The position numbers and the translations under genes are program-made. Below are positions 26,525 through 36,236 of a stretch of DNA of 64,000 nucleotides, in pieces (position 1 is the first letter of the stretch; every line of letters begins with the position of its first letter). The notes beneath the pieces are model-generated. The model was not told the origin of the DNA. It did not search any database and saw nothing but the letters and a program-made list of their open reading frames with translations. The DNA is from Microbacterium sp. 18062 (lineage in GTDB: Bacteria > Actinomycetota > Actinomycetes > Actinomycetales > Microbacteriaceae): NCBI RefSeq assembly GCF_902706225.1, contig NZ_CACSKB010000021.1, forward strand, positions 1 to 64,000, read 5' to 3'.

Positions 26525-26792
26525 ACCCGGCGGGCTCCTCGTGGTCGACCTGCGAGCGATGCTTCACGAGGAAACAGCTGACGCAGGTGAACTCGTCTTC
26601 CTGGGCGGGCAGCACGACGACATCGAGATCGATGTCGGAGAGGTCTGCACCGGGCAGTTCGAAGCCGGACGGGTTGTCCGCGTCCTCGACATCGACCGAT
26701 CCGGACATCTTGTCCGGCACGCGCTCCTTGAGCGCCTCGATGGACTCGCTGTCGTCCTCGGTCTTGCGGGGGGCGTCGTAATCCGTAGCCAT
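26499..26792 (-). CDS. DUF4193 family zinc-ribbon-like protein
   Basis: 97 residues, very acidic. Begins MATDYDAPRKTEDD and ends with a four-Cys pattern (FTCVSCF ... GFICVECSA) likely to bind zinc, as in all DUF4193 members. The function is unknown; the family is confined to actinobacteria and widely kept. It may be a small regulator or an RNA polymerase-associated factor, but that is only a guess. Confidence 0.93.
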   Translation of the reverse strand: MATDYDAPRKTEDDSESIEALKERVPDKMSGSVDVEDADNPSGFELPGADLSDIDLDVVVLPAQEDEFTCVSCFLVKHRSQVDHEEPAGFICVECSA

Positions 26793-26861
26793 TCTTCCGT
26801 GTCTCTTAGTCAGGGGTGGAGCGTCCGCCGGTGGCGGCGGGCGGCCATAGTTTGCATGACG

Positions 26862-26889
26862 CCCGCCCATTTGGCAAATGCAGGGCGGG
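26862..26889. other. stem-loop between the DUF4193 and sepH genes
   Basis: CCCGCCC-ATTT-GGC-AAAT-GCA-GGGCGGG, a seven-base outer stem and a four-base inner stem with a three-base bulge. It lies upstream of both divergent genes, so it is not a simple terminator; it may be a regulator site or a 5' leader structure. The rest of the 26793-27006 gap holds no gene. Confidence 0.4.
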
Positions 26890-27006
26890 ACGCGCCGCTG
26901 TGCCATCGTCTGCGGGGGAAACTCGCGCCACGCGAGGGATATTCCCGACCTCGGCCATCCCCTGTGACACCATGGGCGCACACGGCAGACGGGAGGCGTG
27001 TGACCT

Positions 27007-28020
27007 ATGGAACAGCTCAGAGTGATCGGCACCGAGGACGGCGTGCTCGTCGTCGCGTCCGAATCCGGCCAGCGGTACTCCCTCGTGGTCGACGACGTGC
27101 TGCGCGCCGAGCTCCGGCGTGCTCGCAAGGAGCGCGAGGAGCCCTCGCGCGGACCGCGCCCGAGTCCCCGCGAGATCCAGGCGCAGATCCGGGCAGGACT
27201 CTCCGCGCGCGAGGTCGCCGAGGTCCTCGGCGCGACGCTGGAGGACGTCCTCCGCTTCGAGCCGCCCGTGCTCGCCGAGCGTGAGTTCATCGTCGGCCAG
27301 GCCCTGTCGGTCCCGGTGCTCCTCGGCTCCGACCTCGGCGACGATGCGCCCACGACGTTCGGGGACGCGGTCCGGTCGAAGCTCGCCGAGGTCGGCGCGA
27401 CAGCCGAACGCTGGACCAGCTGGAAGGAGGCCTCCGGCTGGATCGTGAAGCTCTCCTTCGTCGCCGGCGATGTGGAGCGCGATGCACGCTGGGGCTTCGA
27501 CCCCCGGCGCAGCTCGCTCTCCCCGCTCAACGACGACGCGACGCAGCTCTCCCGCCAGGGTTCCCTCCCCGAGGGCCTCATCCCGCGGCTGCGCGCCCTC
27601 GACTCGCCCGGGATCAAGGACGAGTCCCGCTTCGACAGCGGCGCGTTCGGCCCGCGCCACGAGACGGAGAGCCCCTCGGCCCCGCCGTCGGCGTCGAGCC
27701 CTGCCGTGCAGGACGCCGCGATCAAGCGCGCCCCGGACGCCCCGGTGACCTCCGCCGAGACCGCCGACCTGCTCGAGGCGTTGCGCCGCCGCCGCGGCCA
27801 GCGCACATCGGCTCCGACCGCCGAGAGCCCTGAGCCGGCACGGCCGTCTGCGCCGGTGGCGTTGTTCGACGCCCTGGAGCCCGGTTACGAGGATTCGGCG
27901 CCCGACGATCCTTCGGAGCGAGCGGAGCCGTCGAACGCGGATGCGCAACGTCGAAAGGGCCGGACGTCGATGCCCTCGTGGGACGAGATCGTTTTCGGCG
28001 CCCGCACCGACGAGAACTGA
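27007..28020 (+). CDS. sepH: septation protein SepH
   Basis: 337 residues. The DUF3071 domain fills about residues 1-165: MEQLRVIGTEDGVLVV, then an HTH-like part LSAREVAEVLGATLEDVLRFE, then a second strand-rich part with GWIVKLSF. The remaining half is Pro/Ser/Ala-rich and disordered and ends with SMPSWDEIVFGAR, the short conserved C-terminal motif of the family. SepH binds FtsZ and promotes Z-ring assembly in actinobacteria. A repeat copy with hairpin follows the stop directly. Confidence 0.95.
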   Translation: MEQLRVIGTEDGVLVVASESGQRYSLVVDDVLRAELRRARKEREEPSRGPRPSPREIQAQIRAGLSAREVAEVLGATLEDVLRFEPPVLAEREFIVGQALSVPVLLGSDLGDDAPTTFGDAVRSKLAEVGATAERWTSWKEASGWIVKLSFVAGDVERDARWGFDPRRSSLSPLNDDATQLSRQGSLPEGLIPRLRALDSPGIKDESRFDSGAFGPRHETESPSAPPSASSPAVQDAAIKRAPDAPVTSAETADLLEALRRRRGQRTSAPTAESPEPARPSAPVALFDALEPGYEDSAPDDPSERAEPSNADAQRRKGRTSMPSWDEIVFGARTDEN

Positions 28021-28115
28021 CCCGAAAGTCTCCCCGCCCCGGTTCTGGTTGAACAGGCGCATTGCCTGGACTTTCCCCACCCCACAGAGCGCCCCGCAGG
28101 GGCGCGGAGAAGCTG
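28015..28115 (+). repeat. intergenic repeat element, copy 2
   Basis: Nearly identical to 12391-12490, same orientation, differing by a few bases and one-base indels. The hairpin is AGCGCCCC-GCA-GGGGCGC at 28088-28105. It follows the sepH stop codon directly, like a mobile or copied terminator. Confidence 0.8.
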
Positions 28116-28157
28116 AAGCGAAAGAGCACCACGGAGCCGGTGCCTCACGGCCGCCGG

Positions 28158-29273
28158 TCAGACCGCGAAGCAGCCCAGACGCAGGAGCGGCACGATCCTC
28201 TCCTCGGGGGTGAGCGATCCGTGCTGGCCGACCATGTTCTGCGCCGACGTGTCGACGAGCCTGCCGTCGTAGTAGGCGATCTGCGCTCGGGCGGCGACGA
28301 GCACGTCTCCGATCCGATCCCGGATCCCCGGGTCGACGAGTGCCCCGAACAGGCCTGCGCCGATCGCCTCGCCCCGACTCATGATCCAGGCCTGTTCCTG
28401 CTCGCCGCTCCACGCGGCGCGGACGGCCGACGCAGCACCCGGCTCCGCGTAGAGGTGCAGCATCCTCGGCTCGCCGCCGATCGCCGCCACCCCGTCCAGA
28501 CGCGCATCGCCCTCATCGAGGATCACGTGGCGGTGGCGCTCGACGTCCACCATCCCGTGGTCGGCGGTCAGCAGAACGCCCACGTCGCGACCGACGGCGG
28601 CGTGCAGGCGACGCGTCGCGGCGTCGATCGCCTCCAGCGTCGTGAGCCACGCGTCGGACGCGATGCCGTGCTTGTGACCGGCTGAGTCCAGCTCGGGCGC
28701 ATAGAGGTAGACGATCGCGCCGTCGTTCGTGCGCGCGAGATGCGCCGCGAGCTCGATGCGGGCCTCGAGCTCGCGCTCGCCGTGGAAGACCGCGTCTCGC
28801 ATCGTGGCCACGGTGAACCCGCTCGACGCGTACTCGGGCTTCGAGACGACGAAGCGGGACGGGCCGTCCAGCAGCGAAGGAGCCCGCTGCCAGGTCGACG
28901 GGTCGAGCGCCCGCGGCCCCCAGTCGGTCAGCTGGTTGAGGACTGCGCCCGTGGCGGGCACCCGCGCGCGATACCCGACGATGCCGTGAGCGCCCACGTC
29001 CGCGCCCGTGAGCAGGCTCGTGAGGGCGGCCGCGGTGGTGCTCGGGAACACAGTCGTCGCGACGGCCTTCTTCGTGCTGTGCGACGCGAGGAACCGGGCG
29101 TGCCCGGTGTGTGTCGCGAGGGACCGGGCACCGAGCCCGTCGACGACGAACAGGACGGCGCTCCGCACCGCGGGCAACCGCTCCGACCGGCCCTCCACGG
29201 CGGCGATCAACTCCGGGACAACGCCGGTGAGGCGCAGGGCGTGCGAGGGGTCCGCCGGTAGGCTGAGGGTCAT
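28158..29273 (-). CDS. alkaline phosphatase-superfamily protein (nucleotide pyrophosphatase/phosphodiesterase type)
   Basis: 371 residues from ATG. Fold marks: metal site FVVDGLG (about 45), the nucleophile Thr in [17 protein letters not shown] (about 75-90), [15 protein letters not shown] with metal ligands, and [11 protein letters not shown]. This pattern matches the type I phosphodiesterase/nucleotide pyrophosphatase family. No signal peptide is seen, so it is probably cytoplasmic. The substrate is unknown. It lies divergent from parC with 57 bases between starts. Confidence 0.9.
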   Translation of the reverse strand: MTLSLPADPSHALRLTGVVPELIAAVEGRSERLPAVRSAVLFVVDGLGARSLATHTGHARFLASHSTKKAVATTVFPSTTAAALTSLLTGADVGAHGIVGYRARVPATGAVLNQLTDWGPRALDPSTWQRAPSLLDGPSRFVVSKPEYASSGFTVATMRDAVFHGERELEARIELAAHLARTNDGAIVYLYAPELDSAGHKHGIASDAWLTTLEAIDAATRRLHAAVGRDVGVLLTADHGMVDVERHRHVILDEGDARLDGVAAIGGEPRMLHLYAEPGAASAVRAAWSGEQEQAWIMSRGEAIGAGLFGALVDPGIRDRIGDVLVAARAQIAYYDGRLVDTSAQNMVGQHGSLTPEERIVPLLRLGCFAV

Positions 29274-29330
29274 CGGGGTCAGTCTCGCATACCCGCGCAC
29301 GACCCTTTCGCTACCCGAGGTCTGAACGTC

Positions 29331-31790
29331 ATGCCCCCCACCCGCTCCGAGTCCATGCCCGCCGACCAGGGGCGTATCGAGGACATCGATGTGTCCACCG
29401 AGATGCAGGGCTCGTTCCTGGAGTACGCCTACTCCGTCATCTACTCCCGCGCGCTCCCCGACGCCCGCGACGGACTGAAGCCTGTACAGCGCCGCATCCT
29501 GTACCAGATGGCCGACATGGGCTTGCGTCCCGACCGCGGTCATGTGAAGAGCGCGCGCGTCGTGGGCGAGGTCATGGGAAAACTGCACCCCCACGGCGAC
29601 GCCCCGATCTACGACGCCCTGGTGCGGCTCGCACAGCCCTTCTCGCTGCGTGTCCCGCTCGTCGACGGCCACGGCAACTTCGGGTCCCTCGACGACGGGC
29701 CCGCGGCCCCGCGCTACACCGAGGCGCGTCTCGCGCCCGCTGCCCTCGCGCTCACCGAGAACCTCGACGAGGACGTCGTCGACTTCATCCCCAACTACGA
29801 CGGTCAGTTCCAGCAGCCAGAGGTGCTGCCCGCCGCGTACCCCAACCTGCTCGTCAACGGCGCCGCAGGCATCGCGGTGGGCATGGCGACGAACATGGCC
29901 CCGCACAACCTCATCGAAGTGGTCGCGGCGGCGGTGCATCTGCTCGAGAACCCGGAGTCGACGCTCGAGCAGCTGATGGAGTTCGTGCCCGGGCCCGATC
30001 TGCCCTCGGGCGGCATCATCGTCGGACTCGACGGGATAAAGGACGCATACACCGCGGGACGGGGCTCGTTCCGCACCCGGGCCAAGGTGAGCATCGAACA
30101 GCTCGGTCCGCGCAAGTCCGGGCTCGTGGTCACGGAGCTCCCCTATCTCGTGGGTCCCGAGCGGATCATCGAGAAGATCAAGGACGCCGTCGGCTCGAAG
30201 AAGCTCACCGGCATCTCCGACGTCACCGACCTCACCGATCGCCGCAACGGGCTGCGCCTCGTGATCGGGATCAAGACCGGCTTCGACCCGCAGGCGGTAC
30301 TGGACCAGCTCTACCGGCTCACCCCGCTCGAGGACTCGTTCGGCATCAACAACGTCGCCCTCGTCGACGGCCAGCCGAAGACCCTCGGGCTGCGCGAGCT
30401 GCTGCAGGTGTACCTCGATCACCGCCTCCGCGTCGTCACCCGTCGCAGCGAGTACCGTCTCGCCCGCAAGCTCGATCGGCTGCATCTGGTCGAGGGTCTG
30501 CTCATCGCGATCCTCGACATCGACGAGGTCATCCAGGTCATCCGGTCGTCCGAGGACGCCGAGCAGGCGCGCACCCGTCTGATCGAGGTCTTCGACCTCT
30601 CGCAGGTGCAGTCGGAGTACATCCTCGAGCTGCGTCTGCGCCGGCTCACCAAGTTCTCCCGCATCGAACTCGAGGCCGAGAAGGAGACCCTGGCGGGCGA
30701 GATCGCCGCCCTCCGCGAGCTGCTCGGCTCCGACGTGCTGCTGCGTGCGCAGGTCGCGCGCGAGCTCGACGCGGCCGCTGAGACCTATGGCACCCCCCGC
30801 CGCACGCTCCTGCTCAACGGCGGCCCGGTCACGGCACGCTCGTCGTCGCGCGCCGCGGCGGCCGACCTGCAGCTGGCCGACGTGCCGTGCCGCATCTTCC
30901 TCTCCGCGACCGGACGGATGGTGCGCGCCGAGCTCGTGGCCGATGCCCCGGGCGGCGGCATCACCGCGCCCGCGCGGCGGGCCAAGCACGACGCCGTCCG
31001 CTCCTGGGCCGACACGACCGTGCGCGGCGACGTCGGCGCGGTCACGAGCGGCGGGCGCCTCATCCGCTTCTCCCCCGTCGACCTGCCGTCGGTGCCGGCG
31101 AACGCGGTGCAGCTGGCCGCGGGCACGCGCGCGGATCAGTACCTCGGGCTCTCCGGCACCGAGCACGTCGTCGCGGTGGTGCCGATCGTCGCCGAGCCGG
31201 TGATCGCCCTCGGCACCGCGCAGGGGGTCGTCAAACGTGTCGCGGCGACGGAGCTCGCCGCCAAGCACGATGTCGAGATCATCGCGCTCAAACCCGGCGA
31301 CCGGGTGGTCGGCGCCGCGCCCGCCGCCGACGGCGCAGAGCTGGTCTTCGTGAGCTCCGACGCGCAGCTGCTGCGCTTCGAGGCCGCGAGCGTGCGACCC
31401 CAGGGACGTTCCGCGGGCGGCATGGCCGGCATCCGCCTCGCCGGCACGGCTCAGGTCATCGCGTTCGACGTCGTCCCGGCGAATGCCCCGGACGTGGTCG
31501 TGGTGACGATCGCCGGCGCGTCGCAGGCGCTCGTCGGAGCCGACGCCGGATCCGCGAAGGTCTCGCTGTTCGAGGAGTTCCCGCCCAAGGGCCGGGCGAC
31601 CGGCGGGGTGCGGGCGCAGCGGTTCCTACGCGGGGAGGACCTGCTCACCCTCGCGTGGGTCGGCGCGGTCCCCCGCGCCGTGGGGACCGACGGAGCGGTC
31701 CGCGCGCTGCCCGAGGCCGGCGCGAAGCGGGACGCCTCGGGTCAGCCTCTCGACGCCGTCATCGGCGCTCTGGGCACCGCCGTCGCCTGA
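29331..31790 (+). CDS. parC: DNA topoisomerase IV subunit A
   Basis: 819 residues. The breakage-reunion domain (about 30-470) has [29 protein letters not shown] and the DNA-linking Tyr129 in [10 protein letters not shown]. The C-terminal beta-pinwheel domain (about 500-800) consists of repeated blades such as [13 protein letters not shown] and [12 protein letters not shown]. The GyrA-box of gyrases is not obvious, which fits topoisomerase IV, the decatenating enzyme. The partner gene lies downstream in convergent orientation. An ATG eight codons later is an alternative start. Confidence 0.93.
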   Translation: MPPTRSESMPADQGRIEDIDVSTEMQGSFLEYAYSVIYSRALPDARDGLKPVQRRILYQMADMGLRPDRGHVKSARVVGEVMGKLHPHGDAPIYDALVRLAQPFSLRVPLVDGHGNFGSLDDGPAAPRYTEARLAPAALALTENLDEDVVDFIPNYDGQFQQPEVLPAAYPNLLVNGAAGIAVGMATNMAPHNLIEVVAAAVHLLENPESTLEQLMEFVPGPDLPSGGIIVGLDGIKDAYTAGRGSFRTRAKVSIEQLGPRKSGLVVTELPYLVGPERIIEKIKDAVGSKKLTGISDVTDLTDRRNGLRLVIGIKTGFDPQAVLDQLYRLTPLEDSFGINNVALVDGQPKTLGLRELLQVYLDHRLRVVTRRSEYRLARKLDRLHLVEGLLIAILDIDEVIQVIRSSEDAEQARTRLIEVFDLSQVQSEYILELRLRRLTKFSRIELEAEKETLAGEIAALRELLGSDVLLRAQVARELDAAAETYGTPRRTLLLNGGPVTARSSSRAAAADLQLADVPCRIFLSATGRMVRAELVADAPGGGITAPARRAKHDAVRSWADTTVRGDVGAVTSGGRLIRFSPVDLPSVPANAVQLAAGTRADQYLGLSGTEHVVAVVPIVAEPVIALGTAQGVVKRVAATELAAKHDVEIIALKPGDRVVGAAPAADGAELVFVSSDAQLLRFEAASVRPQGRSAGGMAGIRLAGTAQVIAFDVVPANAPDVVVVTIAGASQALVGADAGSAKVSLFEEFPPKGRATGGVRAQRFLRGEDLLTLAWVGAVPRAVGTDGAVRALPEAGAKRDASGQPLDAVIGALGTAVA

Positions 31791-31871
31791 CCGTCGCGCG
31801 TCGCGGCGCCGGTTCGCGGACGGAATGGCGGATCGATGTGCGGGCAGAGGGGCTCGTGAGGTCGGACCGCG

Positions 31872-33950
31872 TCAGGCGTCGATGCGGTCGCGCGCGAGCC
31901 GGTCGCTCGAGGTCACGATGAACTCGCGTCGCGGAGCGACCTCGTTGCCCATGAGCAGCTCGAACACGGTCGAGGCCGCCTCCGCATCCGTCACCTGCAC
32001 CCGGCGGAGCGTACGGCCCGCTCGGTCCATCGTGGTGACGGCGAGCTGGTCGGCGTCCATCTCGCCGAGTCCCTTGTACCGCTGCACAGGCTCCTGCCAG
32101 CGCTTGCCGGACTTGGTCAGGCGCGCCAGCAGCTGGTGCAGCTCCGGCTCGCTGTATGTGTAGATCGTCTCGTTCGGCTTGGAGCCCGGGTTGATCACGA
32201 CGACGCGATGCAGCGGCGGGACGGCGGCGAATACCCGGCCCGCCTCGATCAGCGGCCGCATATAGCGGAAGAACAGCGTGAGCAGGAGCGTGCGGATGTG
32301 CGCGCCGTCGACGTCGGCGTCGCTCATCAGGATCACCTTGCCGTACCGAGCCACGTCGAGCTCGAACGATCGTCCGGAGCCCGCGCCGATCACCTGGATG
32401 ATCGAGGCGCACTCCGCGTTCGAGAGCATGTCGCTGACGGACGCCTTCTGCACGTTCAGGATCTTCCCCCGGATCGGCAGGAGCGCCTGATACTCGCTGT
32501 TGCGGGCGAGCTTGGCCGTGCCGAGCGCGGAGTCGCCCTCTACGATGAACAGCTCGGAGTCCGAGACGTCGTTCGAACGGCAGTCGACGAGCTTCGCGGG
32601 CAGCGAGGAGGACTCCAGCGCGTTCTTGCGTCGTTGCGTCTCCTTGTGCGTGCGCGCCGAGATGCGCGCCTTCATCTCCGAGACGATCTTGTCCAGCAGC
32701 TGCGCGGTCTGCGCCTTGTCATCGCGACGGGACGAGGCGAATCGGGCGGTGAGCTCCTTCGTGACGACGGAGGTGACGATCTGGCGTACCGCGGGGGTGC
32801 CGAGCACCTCCTTCGTCTGCCCCTCGAACTGCGGCTCGGGCAGACGCACGGTGAGCACCGCGGTGAGTCCCGCGAGGATGTCGTCCTTCTCGATCTTGTC
32901 GTTGCCGACCTTCAGCCGGCGGGCGTTCTGCTCGACCTGGCTGCGCAGCACCTTCATGAGGCCCTGCTCGAAGCCCGCCTGGTGCGTGCCGCCCTTCGGC
33001 GTCGCGATGATGTTCACGAACGAGCGCACGGTCGTGTCGTATCCGATGCCCCAGCGCAGCGCCACATCGACGACGCACTCGCGCTGCACCTCGGTCGGCA
33101 CCATCGCACCGCCCGGCTGCAGGACGGGCACGGTCTCGGCGAAGGTGCCGGTGCCGGTCAGCCGCCAGGTATCGGTGACACCGCTGTCTGCGGCGAGGAA
33201 CTCGGCGAACTCGGAGATGCCGCCGTCGAAACGGTACACCGACTCCCGGGGCTCGGTCTCGCGCTGATCGCGGATGACGATCTCCAGGCCGGGCACGAGG
33301 AACGCGGTCTGCCGCGCACGCTGCTCGAGCTCCTCGGCGTGGAACGCGGCGTCCTTGGTGAAGATCTGCGAATCGGCCCAGTACCGGATGCGGGTGCCGG
33401 TCACGCCTTTGGCGGCCTTGCCGACCACGCGCAACACGCTCTTGTCACGAAACGGGGTGAAGTCGGAGTCCGGCCGCGGCTCACCCTTGTCGGCGAAGAC
33501 GCCCGGCTCGCCGTGACGGAAGGACATCGCCCAGGTCTTGCCGCCACGGTCGACCTCGACGTCGAGCCGTTCGGAGAGAGCGTTGACCACCGATGCGCCG
33601 ACGCCGTGCAGGCCGCCCGAGGCCGCGTACGAGCCACCGCCGAACTTCCCGCCGGCGTGCAGCTTGGTGAAGACGACCTCGACGCCGGACAGACCGGTGC
33701 GGGGCTCGACGTCGACGGGGATGCCGCGCGCGCGATCGCGCACCTCGACGCTTCCGTCGTCGTGGAGCACGATGTCGATCCGCGATCCGAAGCCGCCGAG
33801 CGCCTCGTCGACCGAGTTGTCGATGATCTCCCAGAGGCAGTGCATGAGGCCGCGCGAGTCGGTCGAGCCGATGTACATGCCGGGGCGCTTGCGGACCGCC
33901 TCGAGTCCCTCGAGGACCTGGAGATGATGTGCGGAATACTCGGCGGTCAC
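31872..33950 (-). CDS. parE: DNA topoisomerase IV subunit B
   Basis: 692 residues from GTG. The GHKL ATPase domain (about 1-220) has YIGSTDSRGLMHCLWEIIDN, DRARGIPVDVE and GGLHGVGASVVNALS. The transducer domain follows (about 230-390). The TOPRIM domain shows IVEGDSALG and MSDADVDGAHIRTLL, and the C-terminal part has YKGLGEMDADQL. With ParC it separates daughter chromosomes. Convergence with parC is unusual compared with parEC operons of other bacteria but is seen in actinobacteria. Confidence 0.95.
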   Translation of the reverse strand: MTAEYSAHHLQVLEGLEAVRKRPGMYIGSTDSRGLMHCLWEIIDNSVDEALGGFGSRIDIVLHDDGSVEVRDRARGIPVDVEPRTGLSGVEVVFTKLHAGGKFGGGSYAASGGLHGVGASVVNALSERLDVEVDRGGKTWAMSFRHGEPGVFADKGEPRPDSDFTPFRDKSVLRVVGKAAKGVTGTRIRYWADSQIFTKDAAFHAEELEQRARQTAFLVPGLEIVIRDQRETEPRESVYRFDGGISEFAEFLAADSGVTDTWRLTGTGTFAETVPVLQPGGAMVPTEVQRECVVDVALRWGIGYDTTVRSFVNIIATPKGGTHQAGFEQGLMKVLRSQVEQNARRLKVGNDKIEKDDILAGLTAVLTVRLPEPQFEGQTKEVLGTPAVRQIVTSVVTKELTARFASSRRDDKAQTAQLLDKIVSEMKARISARTHKETQRRKNALESSSLPAKLVDCRSNDVSDSELFIVEGDSALGTAKLARNSEYQALLPIRGKILNVQKASVSDMLSNAECASIIQVIGAGSGRSFELDVARYGKVILMSDADVDGAHIRTLLLTLFFRYMRPLIEAGRVFAAVPPLHRVVVINPGSKPNETIYTYSEPELHQLLARLTKSGKRWQEPVQRYKGLGEMDADQLAVTTMDRAGRTLRRVQVTDAEAASTVFELLMGNEVAPRREFIVTSSDRLARDRIDA

Positions 33951-34116
33951 AATCCTTGAGCCTAATCGCGGCACCCGATCCGGCCCTGCACAGACACGGC
34001 AGCCCGGCATCGGCGTACGCGCTGAGCGAAACACCCCGGCATGCGGGCATCGTCCACAGTGCCCCGTGGTTGTATGTCATGACCCGCACCCGCGCGACGC
34101 ACCGAGGAGGTCCACG

Positions 34117-34341
34117 ATGAACACCATGTCGACGCCCACCGATCAGACCGCCGTCCTCGAGTACCGCCTCACCGCCGCCGATCGTTGCGACTCGTGCGGC
34201 GCACAGGCGTACATCGCCGCCGAGGTCAACGGGAGCGAGTTGCTCTTCTGCGCGCACCACGGTCGCAAGTACGAGGAGAAGCTGCGCACCGTCGCCACCT
34301 CGTGGCATGACGAGACCGCGCGCCTCATCGACGCGAACTGA
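34117..34341 (+). CDS. small DUF7455-type zinc-finger protein
   Basis: 74 residues, ATG with GAGGAGG six bases before. The Cys/His pattern DRCDSCGAQAY ... LLFCAHHGRKY looks like a single zinc-binding knuckle. Small proteins of this type lie next to topoisomerase genes in many actinobacteria. The function is unknown. It is divergent from parE, with a 166-base region between the two starts that probably holds both promoters. Confidence 0.85.
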   Translation: MNTMSTPTDQTAVLEYRLTAADRCDSCGAQAYIAAEVNGSELLFCAHHGRKYEEKLRTVATSWHDETARLIDAN

Positions 34342-34414
34342 TGCGAAGGGGCGCGGTGCCCGGCTCGCCTGTCGCGTCCCGCCGGTCTCGGCGACCGGAA
34401 GCGACGGATGAACC

Positions 34415-34454
34415 AGACTTTCGCCACCCCCCTGGAGTGCGTGCAGGGGCGCGG
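34415..34454 (+). repeat. partial and diverged copy of the intergenic repeat
   Basis: Carries the GACTTTCGCCACCCC part and the closing GCAGGGGCGCGG of the element at 12.4 and 28.0 kb, with changes between that weaken the hairpin. The interval 34342-34519 otherwise holds no gene. Confidence 0.5.
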
Positions 34455-34519
34455 AAGGGCTGACACCTCCGGGAGCGGCTTCCGCCTCCTCAACCGTTCA
34501 TCGACCGGGCGTCGCTGGC

Positions 34520-35554
34520 TCAGCGGTGGCAGCGAGCCACGAGGGGCGAGATCCGGACGGCGATCTCTTCGCCGATCGAGTCGATCTTCTCGGCCAGGTC
34601 GGTCTGTGACGGCGCCCCGCCGCCGAAGATCTGCACCCGCTGCCCGATGGCGGCATCCGGCCAGGACTCGACCAGCGCCTCGGTGTCCTCGATGCCCAGC
34701 AGCCGGCGATCGCCGCCGGGAGTCCGCACGTGCACGCGGCCAGCCAGAGTCGACGGCAGGCCGTCGCACGAACCGACTCCGAGGCGTGTCGCGCCGTTCT
34801 CCAGGGCGATCACATCGGCCTCGAGGGTTGCGACGGGGGCGAGCCCGAGCTGCTGCTCGTCCGGACCCCCCGCCGGACGGATGCCGTAGCAGAAGGCTCC
34901 GATCCTGACGATGTCGTAGCGGAACTGCGGCCGCGCGAACGCGGCCGCACTCGCAGAGAGGTGTCGGAGCGGCTCGGCCACGCCCCGGGCCCGCAGCTGC
35001 GCGACGGCGACCTCGTAACGGGCGCGGGCCGCGTCGTCCTCGTCGTCCGAGGCCTCGGCGATGTGACTCCAGACACCGACGACGTCGATGGCCCGCCGGG
35101 CCGCGAGCTCGACGGCCCGATCCACGAAGACCGCCCAGTCCTCCGGCCGCACCCCGTTGCGGTGAAGGCCCGTGTCGACCTTCAGATGCACGCGTGCGAC
35201 GGCACCGGCGCGTTGCGCCGCGGCGGCCACCTCCTCGAGGGTCGCGGCGTCGCCGACGCCGATGTCGAGATCGGCGGACACCGCCGCGGTCGTCTGGGCG
35301 GCACCGAACACCATCCATGAGAACACCCGTGCGTCCCGGCCGAGCTCTCGCCGCACCTGCACGCCGGTCTCGACGTCGAACGCGCCGAACCAGCGGACGC
35401 CGGAGAGCCACGCGCGCGACACGATCGGCGCGAGGCCGTGGCCGTACGCGTCGTCCTTCACCACGAGCATCGTCTCGGCGGGAGCCACCCGGTCCCGCAC
35501 CGCCCGGAGGTTCTCCTCGAACGCGGTCAGATCGATCCGCAGCGTCGCGCTCAT
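34520..35554 (-). CDS. alanine racemase paralogue with PLP lysine but without catalytic tyrosine segment
   Basis: 344 residues from ATG, overlapping the upstream gene by four bases. The PLP barrel (about 1-235) is complete: Lys33 in VVKDDAYGHG, HLKVDTGLHRNGV, and the phosphate-site end RIGAFCYGIRP. The C-terminal beta domain is cut down: the strand that carries the catalytic Tyr in alanine racemases (GVSYG) is absent, the next one is changed (VGSCDGLPS where VGYADGYP is usual), and the GRVxMD motif is missing. Alone it could bind PLP but has only half of the two-base active site. The partner gene encodes the missing half. The substrate may be alanine, lysine or ornithine. Confidence 0.88.
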   Translation of the reverse strand: MSATLRIDLTAFEENLRAVRDRVAPAETMLVVKDDAYGHGLAPIVSRAWLSGVRWFGAFDVETGVQVRRELGRDARVFSWMVFGAAQTTAAVSADLDIGVGDAATLEEVAAAAQRAGAVARVHLKVDTGLHRNGVRPEDWAVFVDRAVELAARRAIDVVGVWSHIAEASDDEDDAARARYEVAVAQLRARGVAEPLRHLSASAAAFARPQFRYDIVRIGAFCYGIRPAGGPDEQQLGLAPVATLEADVIALENGATRLGVGSCDGLPSTLAGRVHVRTPGGDRRLLGIEDTEALVESWPDAAIGQRVQIFGGGAPSQTDLAEKIDSIGEEIAVRISPLVARCHR

Positions 35555-36225
35555 ACGTCGTACTCCCGGGCGACTCGCAGGCCGACCCCCGTGACGAGCT
35601 CCGCCGCGCCGAGACCGCTGGCCGCCGTCCAATCGGAGAGGGACGGGGCACCCGCAGCCGGATCGCCGAAGTATACGACCTCCGCGCCGCGACGGACGTC
35701 CGAGTCCTCGAGGTCGACCACACAGACGTCCATCGCCACGCGTCCGATGATCGGGAGGCGGCGTCCCTCGATCGCGACCGACACGCGGTTGCCGACGATG
35801 CGTGGGATCCCCTGGGCGTATCCGCCGGTGACGAGCGCGATGCGGGTGTCCGACGCAGCGCGGTGGGTGTAGCCGTACGACACCCCTTCGCCCGCACGCA
35901 GACCCTTGACGCCGAGCACCGTGCCGACGAGGGTCATCGCCGGGCGCCCCGACGGACCGAGGCCGAAGGCAGCTGCCGGCTCGAGGGTCGCCCGTCCCGC
36001 CGTCCACAGCCGCGAGGACCGCCCGCCCCATCGTTCAAGGTCGGTCGCGTCCACCAGGAGATCGCTGTCGGTCCCCTCCAGCAGCGCCTCGGCGACCTGT
36101 TCGAGTCCGTGTCCCCGCGCGTCGCGACGCAGGTCGACGACATCGCCGTGTCGTCCTGCGGAGAGGACGTTCGCGACGATCGACGGGAGGGACACCCGGG
36201 CTCGTGGAGCGGAGTCGGCAGGCAC
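35551..36225 (-). CDS. alanine racemase C-terminal-domain protein with catalytic tyrosine but without PLP lysine
   Basis: 224 residues from GTG, 11 bases after the GatD-like gene. The first 60 residues keep the shape of a racemase N-terminus, but the PLP lysine is replaced (Arg33 in LRRDARGHG, where VKANAYGHG is usual). About 150 residues of the barrel are missing. The beta domain (about 92-224) is complete: GEGVSYGYTHRA with Tyr117, LVTGGYAQGIPR, and GRVAMD with Met165. In dimeric alanine racemase each active site takes Lys from one chain and Tyr from the other, so this protein and the next one could form a single complete site together. The ATGA overlap with that gene supports a one-to-one complex. 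Confidence 0.88.
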   Translation of the reverse strand: MPADSAPRARVSLPSIVANVLSAGRHGDVVDLRRDARGHGLEQVAEALLEGTDSDLLVDATDLERWGGRSSRLWTAGRATLEPAAAFGLGPSGRPAMTLVGTVLGVKGLRAGEGVSYGYTHRAASDTRIALVTGGYAQGIPRIVGNRVSVAIEGRRLPIIGRVAMDVCVVDLEDSDVRRGAEVVYFGDPAAGAPSLSDWTAASGLGAAELVTGVGLRVAREYDV

Positions 36226-36236
36226 GGCGGTCGGGG

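Noticed and set aside
29274..31268. Minus-strand open frame extending the phosphatase gene back through parC
   Set aside because: The extension is antisense to parC and low-complexity; the phosphatase fold starts at the ATG at 29273.
34520..36225. A single alanine racemase gene split by a frameshift or stop
   Set aside because: Both products carry their own N-terminal racemase start (each with a GHG motif at residues 38-40) and their lost parts differ, so they are two paralogues and not halves of one broken gene.
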